Shown here: positions 27,036 to 36,805 of the stretch, in pieces
Position numbering within the stretch: the first letter of the stretch is position 1
How the letters are laid out: each line of letters opens with the position of its first letter
Assembly (NCBI RefSeq): GCF_000196255.1
Contig: NC_006371.1
Span: 2,173,944-2,237,943 of the forward strand
DNA length: 64,000 nt
Direction: 5' to 3'
Origin: Photobacterium profundum SS9
GTDB lineage: Bacteria; Pseudomonadota; Gammaproteobacteria; Enterobacterales; Vibrionaceae
Made by a program: the position numbers and the translations under genes
The notes under the pieces: model-generated
Seen by the model: the letters and a program-made list of their open reading frames with translations, nothing else
What the model was told of the DNA's origin: nothing
Database searches by the model: none

Positions 27036-30000
27036 TTACGCACTCAGTACATCTTTAGTGAAGCGGTATAGGTAGTGTGGGCCACCCGCTTTTGGACCTG
27101 TGCCCGATAGGCCTTGTCCGCCAAACGGCTGAACACCCACCACAGCACCGACTTGATCACGATTGATGTAGCAGTTACCCACCCGAGCGCGTTGCTCGAT
27201 ACGGCAATAAGTACGCTCGTTACGGCTGTGAACACCCAGCGTTAGACCAAACCCTGTGTGATTAATCTGATCGACAACCTGATCGATTTCATTCGCTTTA
27301 AAACGAACGATGTGAAGAATTGGGCCGAAGTTTTCATTTTTCAAAATATCAATACTGTTAATTTCAAATGCTGTTGGTGCAACAAAGTCACCCAACTTAC
27401 ATTCATCACTCAGCTGAGTTTGAGCCACTAGTGTCGATTGATTCTTTAACGACTCAATGTGAGTTAACAGCTTTTCTTTTGCCGCGATATCAATAACAGG
27501 GCCAACATCGGTACTGTGTAACTCAGGGCGTCCGACAGATAGCTCAGCCATCGCACCTTTGATAAGCGTAATTATGCGATCGGCAATATCGGCTTGAACA
27601 AATAACACCCGTAACGCAGAACAACGCTGCCCAGCTGATGCAAAGGCAGAACGAACCACATCACGCACTACTTGCTCTGGCAACGCGGTACTATCAACGA
27701 TCATCGCATTCTGCCCGCCGGTTTCTGCAATAAACGGAACCGCTTCACAATCACGTGCGACTAAAGAACGGTTAATGCGTTGGGCTGTTTCAGTTGACCC
27801 GGTAAACGCGACACCCGCAATACGCACATCTGTTGTGAGTGTTGCACCCACTTCAGCACCCGTACCCGGTAATAATTGAATCGCGCCAGCAGGAATACCC
27901 GCTTCTAGCATTAATTCAATCGCACGGTAAGCAATCAACGAGGTTTGTTCAGCAGGCTTGGCAACAACAGTATTACCCGCAGCCAATGCCGCAGATACTT
28001 GCCCTAAGAAAATCGCCAGAGGGAAATTCCATGGGCTAATACATGCAAACACACCGCGGCCTTGATAGGTCAGCTGCTTGGTTGAACCATCAAAGCTTTT
28101 AATTGATTTCGCACTGGCGAGTTCAGACGATGCCTGTTCACCATAGAAACGACAGAAATCCACGGCCTCACGAATTTCATCAATGCTGTCTTGAATTGTT
28201 TTGCCCGCTTCACGATGACAAAGGGCGACCAGCTCACCAGTGTGAAGTTCAAGTAAATCAGCTAAACGCTGTAAGCACTCACCACGCTCAGAAGCAGCAA
28301 CTTGTGACCATGCAGGATATGCTTCACTTGCAACATCAATGGCTTGAGCAACTTGGCTCGCACTAGAAAATGCAACCTGCCCGACACTTTCAGAACGATT
28401 ATAAGGAGCTGTAATGGCGTGTTGTTCGCCATCAAGCGTTACGCCATTTACGATAGGACCAGCCTGCCATTGATGCTGACTAAATGCCTGAATAGCAGCA
28501 TTGAACGGTGTCCACTCAGATTCAATATCAATATTAATGCTGGCAGAGTTTTTACGGCTCTCACCAAAGATCTGGGGTGGCAGTGGAATAAGGCTGTTAT
28601 TTAACGAAGGACGCGAGCGTAAGGTATCTACCGGATGCTCTGTTAATGATTCAATCGGGCAATTGGCATCAACCAAACGGTGAACAAACGAGCTGTTAGC
28701 ACCGTTCTCAAGTAAACGACGTACAAGGTACGGCAGCAAATCTTTATGGCTGCCAACAGGCGCATAAATACGTACATTCGCTTGGTACATGTCCATTGCA
28801 TGATTATAAAGCGCATCACCCATGCCATGCAGACGTTGGAATTCAAAATCGCGGTGATCAGTCATCGCCACAATAGCTGAAATTGTATGTGCGTTATGGC
28901 TAGCAAACTGCGGATAAATCACACCACGTAAATGCTCAGACAATAAGAAACGAGCACACGCAAGATATGCGCTATCTGTTGACTCTTTACGGGTAAAGAC
29001 TGGGTAGTCACTAAAACCGCTTTGCTGAGAAAGCTTTAATTCACTGTCCCAATAGGCACCTTTCACCAAGCGTAAAGGAATAATATCGCCCTGCGCTTTA
29101 CTTAACGCCGCTAACCATGCCAATACAGGTAGTGCACGCTTAGAGTAAGACTGAACAACGATACCAAATCGACCCCAGCCTTTTACTGCATCTGAACGAT
29201 ATAGCTTTTCAAATAACTTTAATGACAACTCAAGACGATCGGCTTCTTCAGCATCAATCGTAATACCCACATTCAATTCACGCGCACGTGAAAGCAATGT
29301 CAGTACTGATTCATACATTTCATCTAATACGCGGGCTTCATTCGCTACATCGTAACGGGGGTGCAAAGCAGATAGCTTTATAGACACCGTTGGATCCGGC
29401 GATTGTTGATTGCTGCCTTTTTGGCTTGCATACTCATCACGACCAACAGATTCAACCGCCATGATGTAATCTTTAAAATACTTTTGAGCATCTTGCGCCG
29501 TTAATGCCGCTTCGCCCAGCATATCAAATGAATAAGTGAAGCCTTTGTCACGGTTACTCTTACCATTTTTCATTGCTTCTGAAATCGTACGCCCCAGCAC
29601 AAACTGGTGACCCATGATCTTCATCGCCTGATTCATCGCTTGACGAATCACAGGCTCAGACATCTTATTCACTAAGCGATTAATCACATGAGATGGCTTA
29701 CCGTCTTCTTTGGCATCCATTGTGACCACTTTTCCCGTCAGCATCAGACCCCAAGTAGAGGCATTCACAAACAGAGAATCAGAATTTTTAAGGTGAGACT
29801 TCCAATCAGCAACACTGAGTTTGTCGCGAATAAGGGCATCAGCCGTTGCGGCATCAGGAATACGCATCAAGGCTTCTGCTAAACACATCAGCAAAATACC
29901 TTCTTTGGTATCTAGGCTGTACTCCAATAACAATGCATCAATCATTTGAATCGCATTTTTATCGGCACGCACGCGCTGAATAAGTTCAGCAGCTTTATCT

Positions 30001-30161
30001 GTCGTGTGTTTACGTTCTATATCTGACGGCTCAGCCAAAGGTAATAGCTGCTCTAGCCATAACGACTCATCAACAGAATAGAGCGGCGAAATCAGTGTCC
30101 AGATTTCGTTTAACGGACGCTCAATAAAGGATGGCTGAAGTACATCTGCCGCATTGAACAT
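27036..30161 (-). CDS. putA: Bifunctional proline dehydrogenase / pyrroline-5-carboxylate dehydrogenase
   Basis: Oxidises proline to glutamate in two steps. The N-terminal part is an alpha-helical arm, then the FAD-dependent proline dehydrogenase barrel (TIDAEEADRLELSL, RLVKGAYWDSE). From about residue 560 comes the NAD-dependent aldehyde dehydrogenase (ISPWNFPLAIF, AFTGSTETAQ, catalytic Cys in GQRCSALR). There is no ribbon-helix-helix DNA-binding domain at the N-terminus, so unlike E. coli PutA it should not repress its own operon. The C-terminal domain is supplied by the next gene. ATG at 30161 is chosen because GAGGG is well spaced from it and too close to the ATG at 30167. Confidence 0.95.
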   Translation of the reverse strand: MFNAADVLQPSFIERPLNEIWTLISPLYSVDESLWLEQLLPLAEPSDIERKHTTDKAAELIQRVRADKNAIQMIDALLLEYSLDTKEGILLMCLAEALMRIPDAATADALIRDKLSVADWKSHLKNSDSLFVNASTWGLMLTGKVVTMDAKEDGKPSHVINRLVNKMSEPVIRQAMNQAMKIMGHQFVLGRTISEAMKNGKSNRDKGFTYSFDMLGEAALTAQDAQKYFKDYIMAVESVGRDEYASQKGSNQQSPDPTVSIKLSALHPRYDVANEARVLDEMYESVLTLLSRARELNVGITIDAEEADRLELSLKLFEKLYRSDAVKGWGRFGIVVQSYSKRALPVLAWLAALSKAQGDIIPLRLVKGAYWDSELKLSQQSGFSDYPVFTRKESTDSAYLACARFLLSEHLRGVIYPQFASHNAHTISAIVAMTDHRDFEFQRLHGMGDALYNHAMDMYQANVRIYAPVGSHKDLLPYLVRRLLENGANSSFVHRLVDANCPIESLTEHPVDTLRSRPSLNNSLIPLPPQIFGESRKNSASINIDIESEWTPFNAAIQAFSQHQWQAGPIVNGVTLDGEQHAITAPYNRSESVGQVAFSSASQVAQAIDVASEAYPAWSQVAASERGECLQRLADLLELHTGELVALCHREAGKTIQDSIDEIREAVDFCRFYGEQASSELASAKSIKSFDGSTKQLTYQGRGVFACISPWNFPLAIFLGQVSAALAAGNTVVAKPAEQTSLIAYRAIELMLEAGIPAGAIQLLPGTGAEVGATLTTDVRIAGVAFTGSTETAQRINRSLVARDCEAVPFIAETGGQNAMIVDSTALPEQVVRDVVRSAFASAGQRCSALRVLFVQADIADRIITLIKGAMAELSVGRPELHSTDVGPVIDIAAKEKLLTHIESLKNQSTLVAQTQLSDECKLGDFVAPTAFEINSIDILKNENFGPILHIVRFKANEIDQVVDQINHTGFGLTLGVHSRNERTYCRIEQRARVGNCYINRDQVGAVVGVQPFGGQGLSGTGPKAGGPHYLYRFTKDVLSA

Positions 30162-30583
30162 AATCATTCCCTCAATAATGAATCCTGAAGTTTATCTATA
30201 TCGTCAGGATAAATGTTACACCAGTGTTACTATTGAGGGGATTCTATTTTCCACAGCTCGTCTAGTCTTGCTATATTCTCCGTTAATTTTTAGAAAAAGT
30301 CCGTTTTTTAACAAAATTAGACACAAAACATCATCAAAAAAATCTTGTTTCATACCGATTAACGTAAAGTTAGCTGCAAAAAATGAACATGAAAAGTTAC
30401 GCAAAAACAGTAAATGTTCCTACGTAAGTATGAATATGATAACGAGAGAGGCTAGAAAAGAAGAGAAACAAAGAAGAGTTAAAAAAATGCTGAATATAAG
30501 CAACAAAAAAATGATATTTTCAATTAAGCCGTTGAATTAAATGAAATATAAAAACTTTCGTACTATTAATCTAATAGATGATG
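30162..30583 (-). promoter_or_regulatory. putA upstream region
   Basis: About 420 bp, very AT-rich, between the AraC gene and putA on the same strand. It is long enough for an independent putA promoter with activator sites. It contains the partial dyad GTTACACCAGTGTTAC (30213-30228). No clear CRP site or -35/-10 pair could be fixed. Confidence 0.35.
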
Positions 30584-31381
30584 TTATACGTTATTTTTTT
30601 TAAAACGCGCGGGGGGCATGCCGTATAAACGTGAAAACGCTTGGGTAAAACTACTCTGACCCGAGAATCCACAGCTTTGTGCCACCTGGGCCAAACTCAA
30701 CTGCGACTCTTCCATTAATTGTTTCGCCATTTCGAGGCGCTTCTTTAAAACATACTGATGGGGTGTTACACCTGTTTGATTCTTGAACAATAAATGAAAT
30801 TGGCTTTCACCTAAAAAAACCTGTCCCGCCAATTGTGTTACAGAAATTTTACGTGTTAGATGCTGAATAATGTATTGATCGACAATATCCATATTCAAAC
30901 GTGCACTATGGCGATCAGATGCTAACGGCTTAAAATGTCGCTGCAATACGCACATCAGTGTATCGGTACATGCTTTACTTAATAACAGATCATCAGGATG
31001 TGCTGTCATTTCAACGGTGAGTGCGTTAATAAGATTTTGAGCTTGGCTATCAAGATGAAAATAGCTCGACTGATCAAATAAGCGCTCGACACGATCCATT
31101 GCATAAGAAGGTTGTAAATAACCGTAGGTTTCTTCAAACGAGTGTTGAGATACGGGTATATTCAGGACCAGAATTTCATTTCGACCTAAACCAGAGAATG
31201 CGTGTTCAGAATCGGCGGTCACTAAACACCCCTGACCTGGGCAAACAAGATTACCATAGCCTTCTATATCAAATTCTGTCTGTCCAGATAGACCAATCAC
31301 AACTTGGTTATAACCATGATTATGGTGTTCCATCTGTTCTGGCAGTATGACAATTTCTGAATGTTTAAACTTAGTATTCAT
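30584..31381 (-). CDS. AraC-family transcriptional regulator, likely of the put genes
   Basis: 265 residues. The N-terminal cupin sensor domain has HNHGYNQVVIGLSGQTEFDIEG near residue 18 and YGNLVCPGQGCLV. The C-terminal AraC DNA-binding domain has two helix-turn-helix motifs (ISVTQLAGQVFLGESQFHLLF and LSLAQVAQSCGFSGQSSFTQAF) and the ending GMPPARFKK. It lies directly upstream of putA in the same orientation. The putAP operon of V. vulnificus is controlled by an adjacent regulator as I recall, so a proline-responsive activator is a fair inference. Confidence 0.85.
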   Translation of the reverse strand: MNTKFKHSEIVILPEQMEHHNHGYNQVVIGLSGQTEFDIEGYGNLVCPGQGCLVTADSEHAFSGLGRNEILVLNIPVSQHSFEETYGYLQPSYAMDRVERLFDQSSYFHLDSQAQNLINALTVEMTAHPDDLLLSKACTDTLMCVLQRHFKPLASDRHSARLNMDIVDQYIIQHLTRKISVTQLAGQVFLGESQFHLLFKNQTGVTPHQYVLKKRLEMAKQLMEESQLSLAQVAQSCGFSGQSSFTQAFSRLYGMPPARFKKNNV

Positions 31382-31489
31382 CTATAACAAATAAACCAAT
31401 AATGAATAAACCATTGTCTCAGTAACTGTGCCTACACTCTAGTTTCTTTTCTCTTAATGAACAATCTCTCTTCTAAATATATACCCAAG

Positions 31490-31761
31490 CGACCTCAAGA
31501 TGCAGGATTCAGAGTGATATCAGCGTATTTAACTCAAGGAAAATGTGTGTAGGAATGGCATTCCGCTGGAGTAATACAATAAGTGCAACACATTTGACAC
31601 AGAAGTAGATACGCTGAATCACTCCCGAAGGGCGAGTTTTGTTGGGCTCTATGCGGTGTTACTTATTTTCAACGTAGAACCACTAGGTCTATAAATAAGT
31701 GCCTTACCTAGAGCCCAACAAATTCTCGCTGAAACGAGCATCTTGAGGTAGCTTGGGTATA
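31490..31761 (+). repeat. Miniature inverted-repeat element, family A (copy 3)
   Basis: 272 bp from TATACCCAAGCGACCTCAAG to AGCTTGGGTATA, same orientation as the copy at 6496. It is slightly longer because of a short insertion after AATGGCATTCC. It directly abuts the RctB-like iteron cluster. Confidence 0.85.
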
Positions 31762-31791
31762 GTGCTTTCGCCACGTAAACCCACCGGACAA

Positions 31792-32151
31792 GTGATCAAG
31801 ATAGCATTCTTTACGGGCAGTGTGATTTCAATTTCAACGATCGCGCTTATTCCCTTATGCGACAAGGGCTCACTGGTCATTATGCCTCACTCGAAAGCAT
31901 ATCGATAAAATACCGTAAAATGTACCTGAAATTCACATAGATGAATAAAATCAATAACTTAAATAGATTACATGCTTGATCATCGTTCCAGCTTTTTAGT
32001 GGCATAAGAAAGAAGAGCTCTAAACTTGAGATGAAAATAAGATCTGCCCTTGATCATTGTTCCGTATCGTTAACGATCTAAACATAGGATCCTTCTTGAT
32101 CATCGTTCCAATTGAAATGACACCCCCCGTTAATTCGCGCTACTTGATCAT
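31792..32151. promoter_or_regulatory. Cluster of RctB-type iterons and 39-mer-like elements away from the origin
   Basis: Five GATC-containing 12-mers: 31792-31803 (plus, weak) and 31972-31983, 32046-32057, 32092-32103 and 32140-32151 (all minus). The last four share the plus-strand text CTTGATCATYGTTCC. The 32046 copy (ATGATCAAGGGC on the minus strand) is identical to the iteron at 63722 in the origin region. Two longer elements, 31811-31834 (plus) and 32110-32132 (minus), share about 20 of 23-24 positions with the element at 63950-63973, including TGATTTCAATT or TGTCATTTCAATT. The set resembles the RctB-binding loci of Vibrio chromosome II. No gene covers it. Confidence 0.7.
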
Positions 32152-32308
32152 TGTTCCGTAAGCAAACAGAGTACTCAACAACAATTCAGATCCCAATATA
32201 AACCTTTAAAAACAAACCATTAACTAAAATATCAATACATTATAGATTGAAACATCCATTCGTCGCTCTTTTTGTGTTACAAATAGTTCGATTAATAAGG
32301 ATATTGAA

Positions 32309-33262
32309 ATGAACGAATTCTGGATCCAACTGCAATACTCATTTTCTGTCACTGGACCTATTTTTATCATGCTCGGTCTCGGTATTGCTCTTAGACGCTG
32401 GGGGATCATTGAAGAAAAGTTCATTGAAACGGGGTCGAAACTCGTCTTTACCGTCACGCTGCCAGCGCTATTATTTTTAAGTGTGGTAAAAGCAGACTTA
32501 GCGCAAGTGGGAAATATCAACCTATTGCTATTTGCTTTAGCGGCAAACACCGCTACTTTCATCATTTTTGAGTGTTTAGCGCATTGGTTAGTAAAAGATA
32601 AAGCAGAAAGAGGCGTCGTTGTTCAGGGGGCATTTCGTGCAAATACCGGAATAATTGGTCTGGCATATGTTTCCAATGCCTATGGCGAAAATGGCTTAGT
32701 GGTTGGCTCATTATATGTTGCTGTAATAACGGTACTTTACAATATTCTTGCCGTAATAACGCTAACGCGATCTTCCCCAGGCAACCAATCACTGAATACT
32801 GGCTATTTATTACGTTCTATTGTAAAAAATCCTTTAATTATCGGCATTTGTGCTGCCGTTCCCTTTTCCTATTTAGATATCAACATTCCAGAGGTGTTGC
32901 TTAAATCAGGGAGCTATTTTGCTGATATGACACTGCCCTTGGCGCTACTGTGCACTGGGGCAAGCTTGGATCTGAAACAACTGCGCCAAGATTCTACTCA
33001 TGCAAAATATTCAACCTACGGGCGCTTGATCATCGCTCCGGGATTAATTTCGCTTGCTGGCTATATATTGGGCTTTAGAGGATTAGAGCTGGGGGTTATT
33101 TTCTTGATGAGTGCCGCACCAACGGCAGCAGCAAGTTATGTAATGGCACGTTCAATGGGGGCAAACGCTAAGCTAGCCGCCAATATTATTGCCCTTACCA
33201 CTGTGGGATCACTGCTTTCATGTAGCTTAGGAATAACTATCTTAAACAGTTTTAACCTATAA
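32309..33262 (+). CDS. AEC-family (auxin efflux carrier/malate permease type) transporter
   Basis: A 317-residue inner-membrane protein with about ten membrane segments, in the AEC family that includes malate and other carboxylate carriers. Landmarks are PIFIMLGLGIALRRWGIIEE at the start, GAFRANTGIIGLAYVSNAYG near residue 108, PLALLCTGASLDLKQLR near 210 and LMSAAPTAAASYVMARSMG near 265. AAGGATATTGAA precedes the ATG. The substrate is unknown. It is convergent with the LacI gene and lies next to the RctB-like cluster. One iteron-like motif (33022-33033) falls inside its coding sequence. Confidence 0.85.
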   Translation: MNEFWIQLQYSFSVTGPIFIMLGLGIALRRWGIIEEKFIETGSKLVFTVTLPALLFLSVVKADLAQVGNINLLLFALAANTATFIIFECLAHWLVKDKAERGVVVQGAFRANTGIIGLAYVSNAYGENGLVVGSLYVAVITVLYNILAVITLTRSSPGNQSLNTGYLLRSIVKNPLIIGICAAVPFSYLDINIPEVLLKSGSYFADMTLPLALLCTGASLDLKQLRQDSTHAKYSTYGRLIIAPGLISLAGYILGFRGLELGVIFLMSAAPTAAASYVMARSMGANAKLAANIIALTTVGSLLSCSLGITILNSFNL

Positions 33263-33276
33263 AATCAGTGCAATTA

Positions 33277-34251
33277 TTAACGATGAGTCGACACCGATTC
33301 ACGGCTTATTAATCGACCAGAAAGAGCACGCTGTTCTTGTTCTTGTACTTGAGTAGGTCGGTTATTAAGTAGCTCGCCTAACATACGCATTGATTCATCA
33401 ACTAACTGTTCTGAAGGAAAACTAATGCATGTTAGAGGAGGGTTAAGTTGACCTGCAAGTTCAGAGTCTTCAATACTAATAATTGAAACCTCTTGCGGTA
33501 CTGCAAGGTTAAACTCACGAAACAAGCGCATCGCATGGGCAGCATGACTATCATGCATTACCACTACTGCCGAAAACTGTGTATAGCTATTAAGTAAAGC
33601 CATTACAGCTTCTTCAGGGTTACTGTTTGTCTCTACAACTAATTGGCGATTAAACGGCAACGCTTGATTTTGTAAAGCGAGCTTATAACCCTCAACCGTT
33701 TTTAGCGATGACGCATCTTTATTACTATCGATAATAAGCGCGATATTACGATGGCCTTTACTCATTAAAAAACGGCACGCACTTTCTGCCGCAAACGAGT
33801 AATTAAAACCGATAGAATAAGGGGAATCTAATGCAACACCATCAAGATGAATTAATTTATCTGATTGTAAATCGGCATCTTTACCGCCAATTAAAATAAT
33901 CGCACTGCAATGGCCATTTCCGAGTTCGTTAACTAATGCTTTTTGCTCTTCTCGCGTTTCTGCAAAATGTACTAGCATATGTTTACTGTACTTCTGTAAG
34001 CCCTTAGCAATTAAAGGTAAATACGACGAGATACGCCCAGCATCTGCTGAAGATAAGATAACACCAACATACTCTGACGCTTTCCCAGCTAAAGCTTGTG
34101 CAGCTGCATTTGGCTTATATTGAAGTTCATCAGCAGCACGTAATACAGCTTGCCGACTGTCTTCACGCACACCTCTTGTACCACTCAAAACGCGTGATAC
34201 CGTAGCTTTAGACACATTCGCTAATCGGGATACATCAGTGATTGTTGCCAT
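33277..34251 (-). CDS. LacI-family repressor, likely of the beta-glucoside PTS operon
   Basis: About 325 residues. The helix-turn-helix is at the very start (MATITDVSRLANVSKATVSRVLSG), followed by the hinge helix (KPNAAAQALAGKASEYVGVI) and a periplasmic-binding-protein-like sensor domain. The frame is open up to 34365, but the first 38 codons add a hydrophobic stretch foreign to the family. ATG at 34251 (or 34266, MSIKS) is the likely start. It is the last gene of the PTS group in the same orientation. A perfect LacI-type palindrome at the operon promoter (40043-40058) is its probable operator. Confidence 0.88.
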   Translation of the reverse strand: MATITDVSRLANVSKATVSRVLSGTRGVREDSRQAVLRAADELQYKPNAAAQALAGKASEYVGVILSSADAGRISSYLPLIAKGLQKYSKHMLVHFAETREEQKALVNELGNGHCSAIILIGGKDADLQSDKLIHLDGVALDSPYSIGFNYSFAAESACRFLMSKGHRNIALIIDSNKDASSLKTVEGYKLALQNQALPFNRQLVVETNSNPEEAVMALLNSYTQFSAVVVMHDSHAAHAMRLFREFNLAVPQEVSIISIEDSELAGQLNPPLTCISFPSEQLVDESMRMLGELLNNRPTQVQEQEQRALSGRLISRESVSTHR

Positions 34252-34563
34252 ACTCTTTATCGACATATTTATAGCATCGCTATACAACAGAAAAATACTC
34301 AAAGATTGTACCACATCGTTCTTGGGGATGAGCCAGAACAAAACAGAAATAACGAGGAACACCACCGTGTATTTTTAGGTATGCACACAAAATCTGGTTC
34401 TATTACATGGTGAGTACAACTTACCTAACATTTAGCCAATAAAGTTAGAAATTACATTACCTATGCCAATATTATCAGGGCAACCAGTTTCAATTGGCTG
34501 GCCCTAATAACGCAACACTAACCAATGTCATTAATCAGTATTATCTGCGCACTTCAACAAAAT

Positions 34564-35916
34564 TTACCACCACGCATCAAACATAATGCCGATCGTTGTT
34601 GCTGAGTCTTTACCCTGCTTCGCACCAGAGGCACCAACATATTCGGTATCCAATTCACCATAAGTTGCAAATACACGTACTTGCGGGCGAGATCCCAAGA
34701 AGCTACCTAAACCAAAGTTTTGTGACACTGTTGCCTTCCACGAAGAGTTCGTACCTTTGCCATCAAACTCAACTTGGTCATACGCCACATCAAGCCACGT
34801 ACTCAAGTAATCATTCCAACGGTATCCTGGACGCACAACCGCTTGTGACCATGTTTGATCTTCATCTTCCATCCCGTTCTTTTCGTATGTTAATGCGTAC
34901 GCCAATTCCCATGCACTGCTTAACTCAAATTCACCTTGCGCGGTTAATGCCATACCATCACCGTCTTTACCGTTGCCGCCTAATAACTGATTACGTGCGC
35001 CATCGTTATAACGCGCTCCAAATTCACTCCAACCATTGGTAAAAGACTGATGATAAATGGCACCCAATTGGTAAGAATCTTTCACGTCTTCTAGCAAGAC
35101 ATCGTCGTTTTCAACTTCATTAGCAGAGCCAAAACCATAGTTCGCCAAGAAACGTACACTGGCATTCTCGGTTATGGTGATACTGTGCAATTTAGTGGTT
35201 AACGCATAACGACCATTGTTGCCATTATCACCAGCAACTACCGAAAAATCGAACTTAGCAAACCCAAAATCAAGATCGTCAACACCACCGCCATTACCAT
35301 CATTCATGAACCAGAAATAATCGTTCAGATCAACATGCTCACGGCCATTAAAACGCTTACCAGCCCATACATATGCGTCAGGTTGGGCAGCAAACACGCC
35401 ATTCCCCCCCGCAAATGCCTGTGCGATTTTTAGTTTATCATCGCCATCATTCCAGTTTGAGCCACTACCGTAATTATCATCGACCATAATGAACACATCC
35501 CAGTGGCCTTTGGCATGATCAAAACGCTTATTTAAACCAAACTCAAGCCCGTGACCTTCATTACCAAGACGACCTGTTGCTTGGTATTGTGACCCTGCTG
35601 TGCGGATGATGTTTTGACCATTTTGAATCGAACCGTCATACAGTTCTGAACCTGGATCCGTGTCTGTGAAACCAGCCCCCATTCGCGCATAACCACTGAA
35701 CGTCAAGCTATCATCTACGGCTTCTGTTACAGGTGGTGAAATTGTTGCGGGCTCTTGTTCCAACTTACCTTTAGTATCAACATCAACAAAATCACCCGAT
35801 AACGTTGCCGGATTTTGATTAGGAATTTGTGAAGGTGCTGTCGTTGATAATTCAGCCATTACCGACATTGGCGATAAGATCGCCGCAACCGCCATTGCTA
35901 TTGGTAGTCGTTTCAT
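34564..35916 (-). CDS. LamB/ScrY-type carbohydrate porin
   Basis: A 450-residue outer-membrane channel for oligosaccharides. Signal peptide (to about residue 21), a short linker containing a conserved-looking acidic stretch, then a maltoporin barrel: SLTFSGYARMGAG, GRLGNEGHGLEFGLNKRF, WDVFIMVDD, AYVWAGKRFNGREHVDLNDYFW (split across strands), ending TTIGIMFDAWW with the terminal aromatic needed for barrel assembly. It lies between PTS IIA and the LacI gene in the same direction, but with a 412-bp gap upstream. Probable substrates are cellobiose-like or aryl beta-glucosides, from context only. Confidence 0.9.
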   Translation of the reverse strand: MKRLPIAMAVAAILSPMSVMAELSTTAPSQIPNQNPATLSGDFVDVDTKGKLEQEPATISPPVTEAVDDSLTFSGYARMGAGFTDTDPGSELYDGSIQNGQNIIRTAGSQYQATGRLGNEGHGLEFGLNKRFDHAKGHWDVFIMVDDNYGSGSNWNDGDDKLKIAQAFAGGNGVFAAQPDAYVWAGKRFNGREHVDLNDYFWFMNDGNGGGVDDLDFGFAKFDFSVVAGDNGNNGRYALTTKLHSITITENASVRFLANYGFGSANEVENDDVLLEDVKDSYQLGAIYHQSFTNGWSEFGARYNDGARNQLLGGNGKDGDGMALTAQGEFELSSAWELAYALTYEKNGMEDEDQTWSQAVVRPGYRWNDYLSTWLDVAYDQVEFDGKGTNSSWKATVSQNFGLGSFLGSRPQVRVFATYGELDTEYVGASGAKQGKDSATTIGIMFDAWW

Positions 35917-36328
35917 TTTTATATCCCTTAAAATAAACCAAATAATGATGCCGACTTATTTAATAAGCCGTTTGTATTGAATTCTTTTATTAATAGAAGC
36001 AACAATATACTTAGTGAACATTTATTCCCTAATTAAATAAAGGTACCGTATATTCATTTGAATTTTTATTCTTAGTTAGAAAAATCGTGATTAGCCTATA
36101 AAACAAGGAAACTAGTTTATTATTGGTTTGCAAAGTTTATTCTAACTACACACTAATGTTTAGATACATTTAGGTTGCTAGCGCGTTGGAATGACTAGTG
36201 TCAACAACCTTTCCTATGGTATTTCATATTGTTCGATGGCTTTTGGGAAAAAGTTACGAATGGGCTGCAGTATGATCTCTGAAGAGAAACGAATACTCAG
36301 CCCAATACATATATAGATAAACCTGTTT
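35917..36328 (-). other. Porin upstream region with a long stem-loop
   Basis: 412 bp between PTS IIA and the porin gene, probably holding a separate porin promoter. A strong imperfect stem (36261-36304; TGGGCTGCAGTAT pairing with ATACTCAGCCCA) lies just after the IIA stop and could end or stabilise the upstream transcript. The rest is AT-rich with nothing recognisable. Confidence 0.45.
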
Positions 36329-36640
36329 TTATTCGACAGCAATACGACGATGCAACTCAATGATTTCAATCACAAGTTCTTTCGCCAGCATTGAGGTCAT
36401 TAAATGATCTTGTGCATGAACCATGATTAACGTCATCTTCGTTTTCCCTTCACCTTCATCCGCTTCAATTAGCTGGGTTTGAACAAGGTGAGCTTGATTT
36501 GCAAATTCTTGAGCTTCTTTTAACAAACCTTCAGCTTCAGTAAATTCAGCTTTTTTAGCATGTCGTAGGGCTTCATAACATAAGCTGCGTGATTGACCGG
36601 CATTAATAATAATACCCATGACTTGTTCTTCTAAATCCAT
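36329..36640 (-). CDS. PTS IIA component, lactose/cellobiose family
   Basis: A 103-residue cytoplasmic all-helical IIA. The phosphorylated His lies in MVHAQDHLMTSM (residues about 74-85), the family signature. NAGQSRSLCYEALRHAKKAEF near the N-terminus also matches the ChbA/CelC type. It accepts phosphate from HPr and passes it to the IIB of the same operon (39661). GGGAGAGAAATA precedes the ATG. The gene order IIB-IIC-glycosidase-IIA is typical of cellobiose or chitobiose operons. Confidence 0.92.
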   Translation of the reverse strand: MDLEEQVMGIIINAGQSRSLCYEALRHAKKAEFTEAEGLLKEAQEFANQAHLVQTQLIEADEGEGKTKMTLIMVHAQDHLMTSMLAKELVIEIIELHRRIAVE

Positions 36641-36805
36641 TATTTCTCTCCCGTAAAAATCATCACTTAATAGTGAGCAGAGGCGGTTTTACACCATTCT
36701 TAATAACCAAATATAAAAAGTTAAGATACTCGTTAATATTGATCTCTGCCAAACCGCCAAAATTATAATAATTAAAACTGTTCGCTGGATGTACTAAATA
36801 ACAAT

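Noticed and set aside
30154..30540. 128-codon plus-strand frame upstream of putA
   Set aside because: Low-complexity, Lys/Asn/Ile-rich translation of AT-rich DNA that overlaps the putA start. It is better seen as the putA control region.
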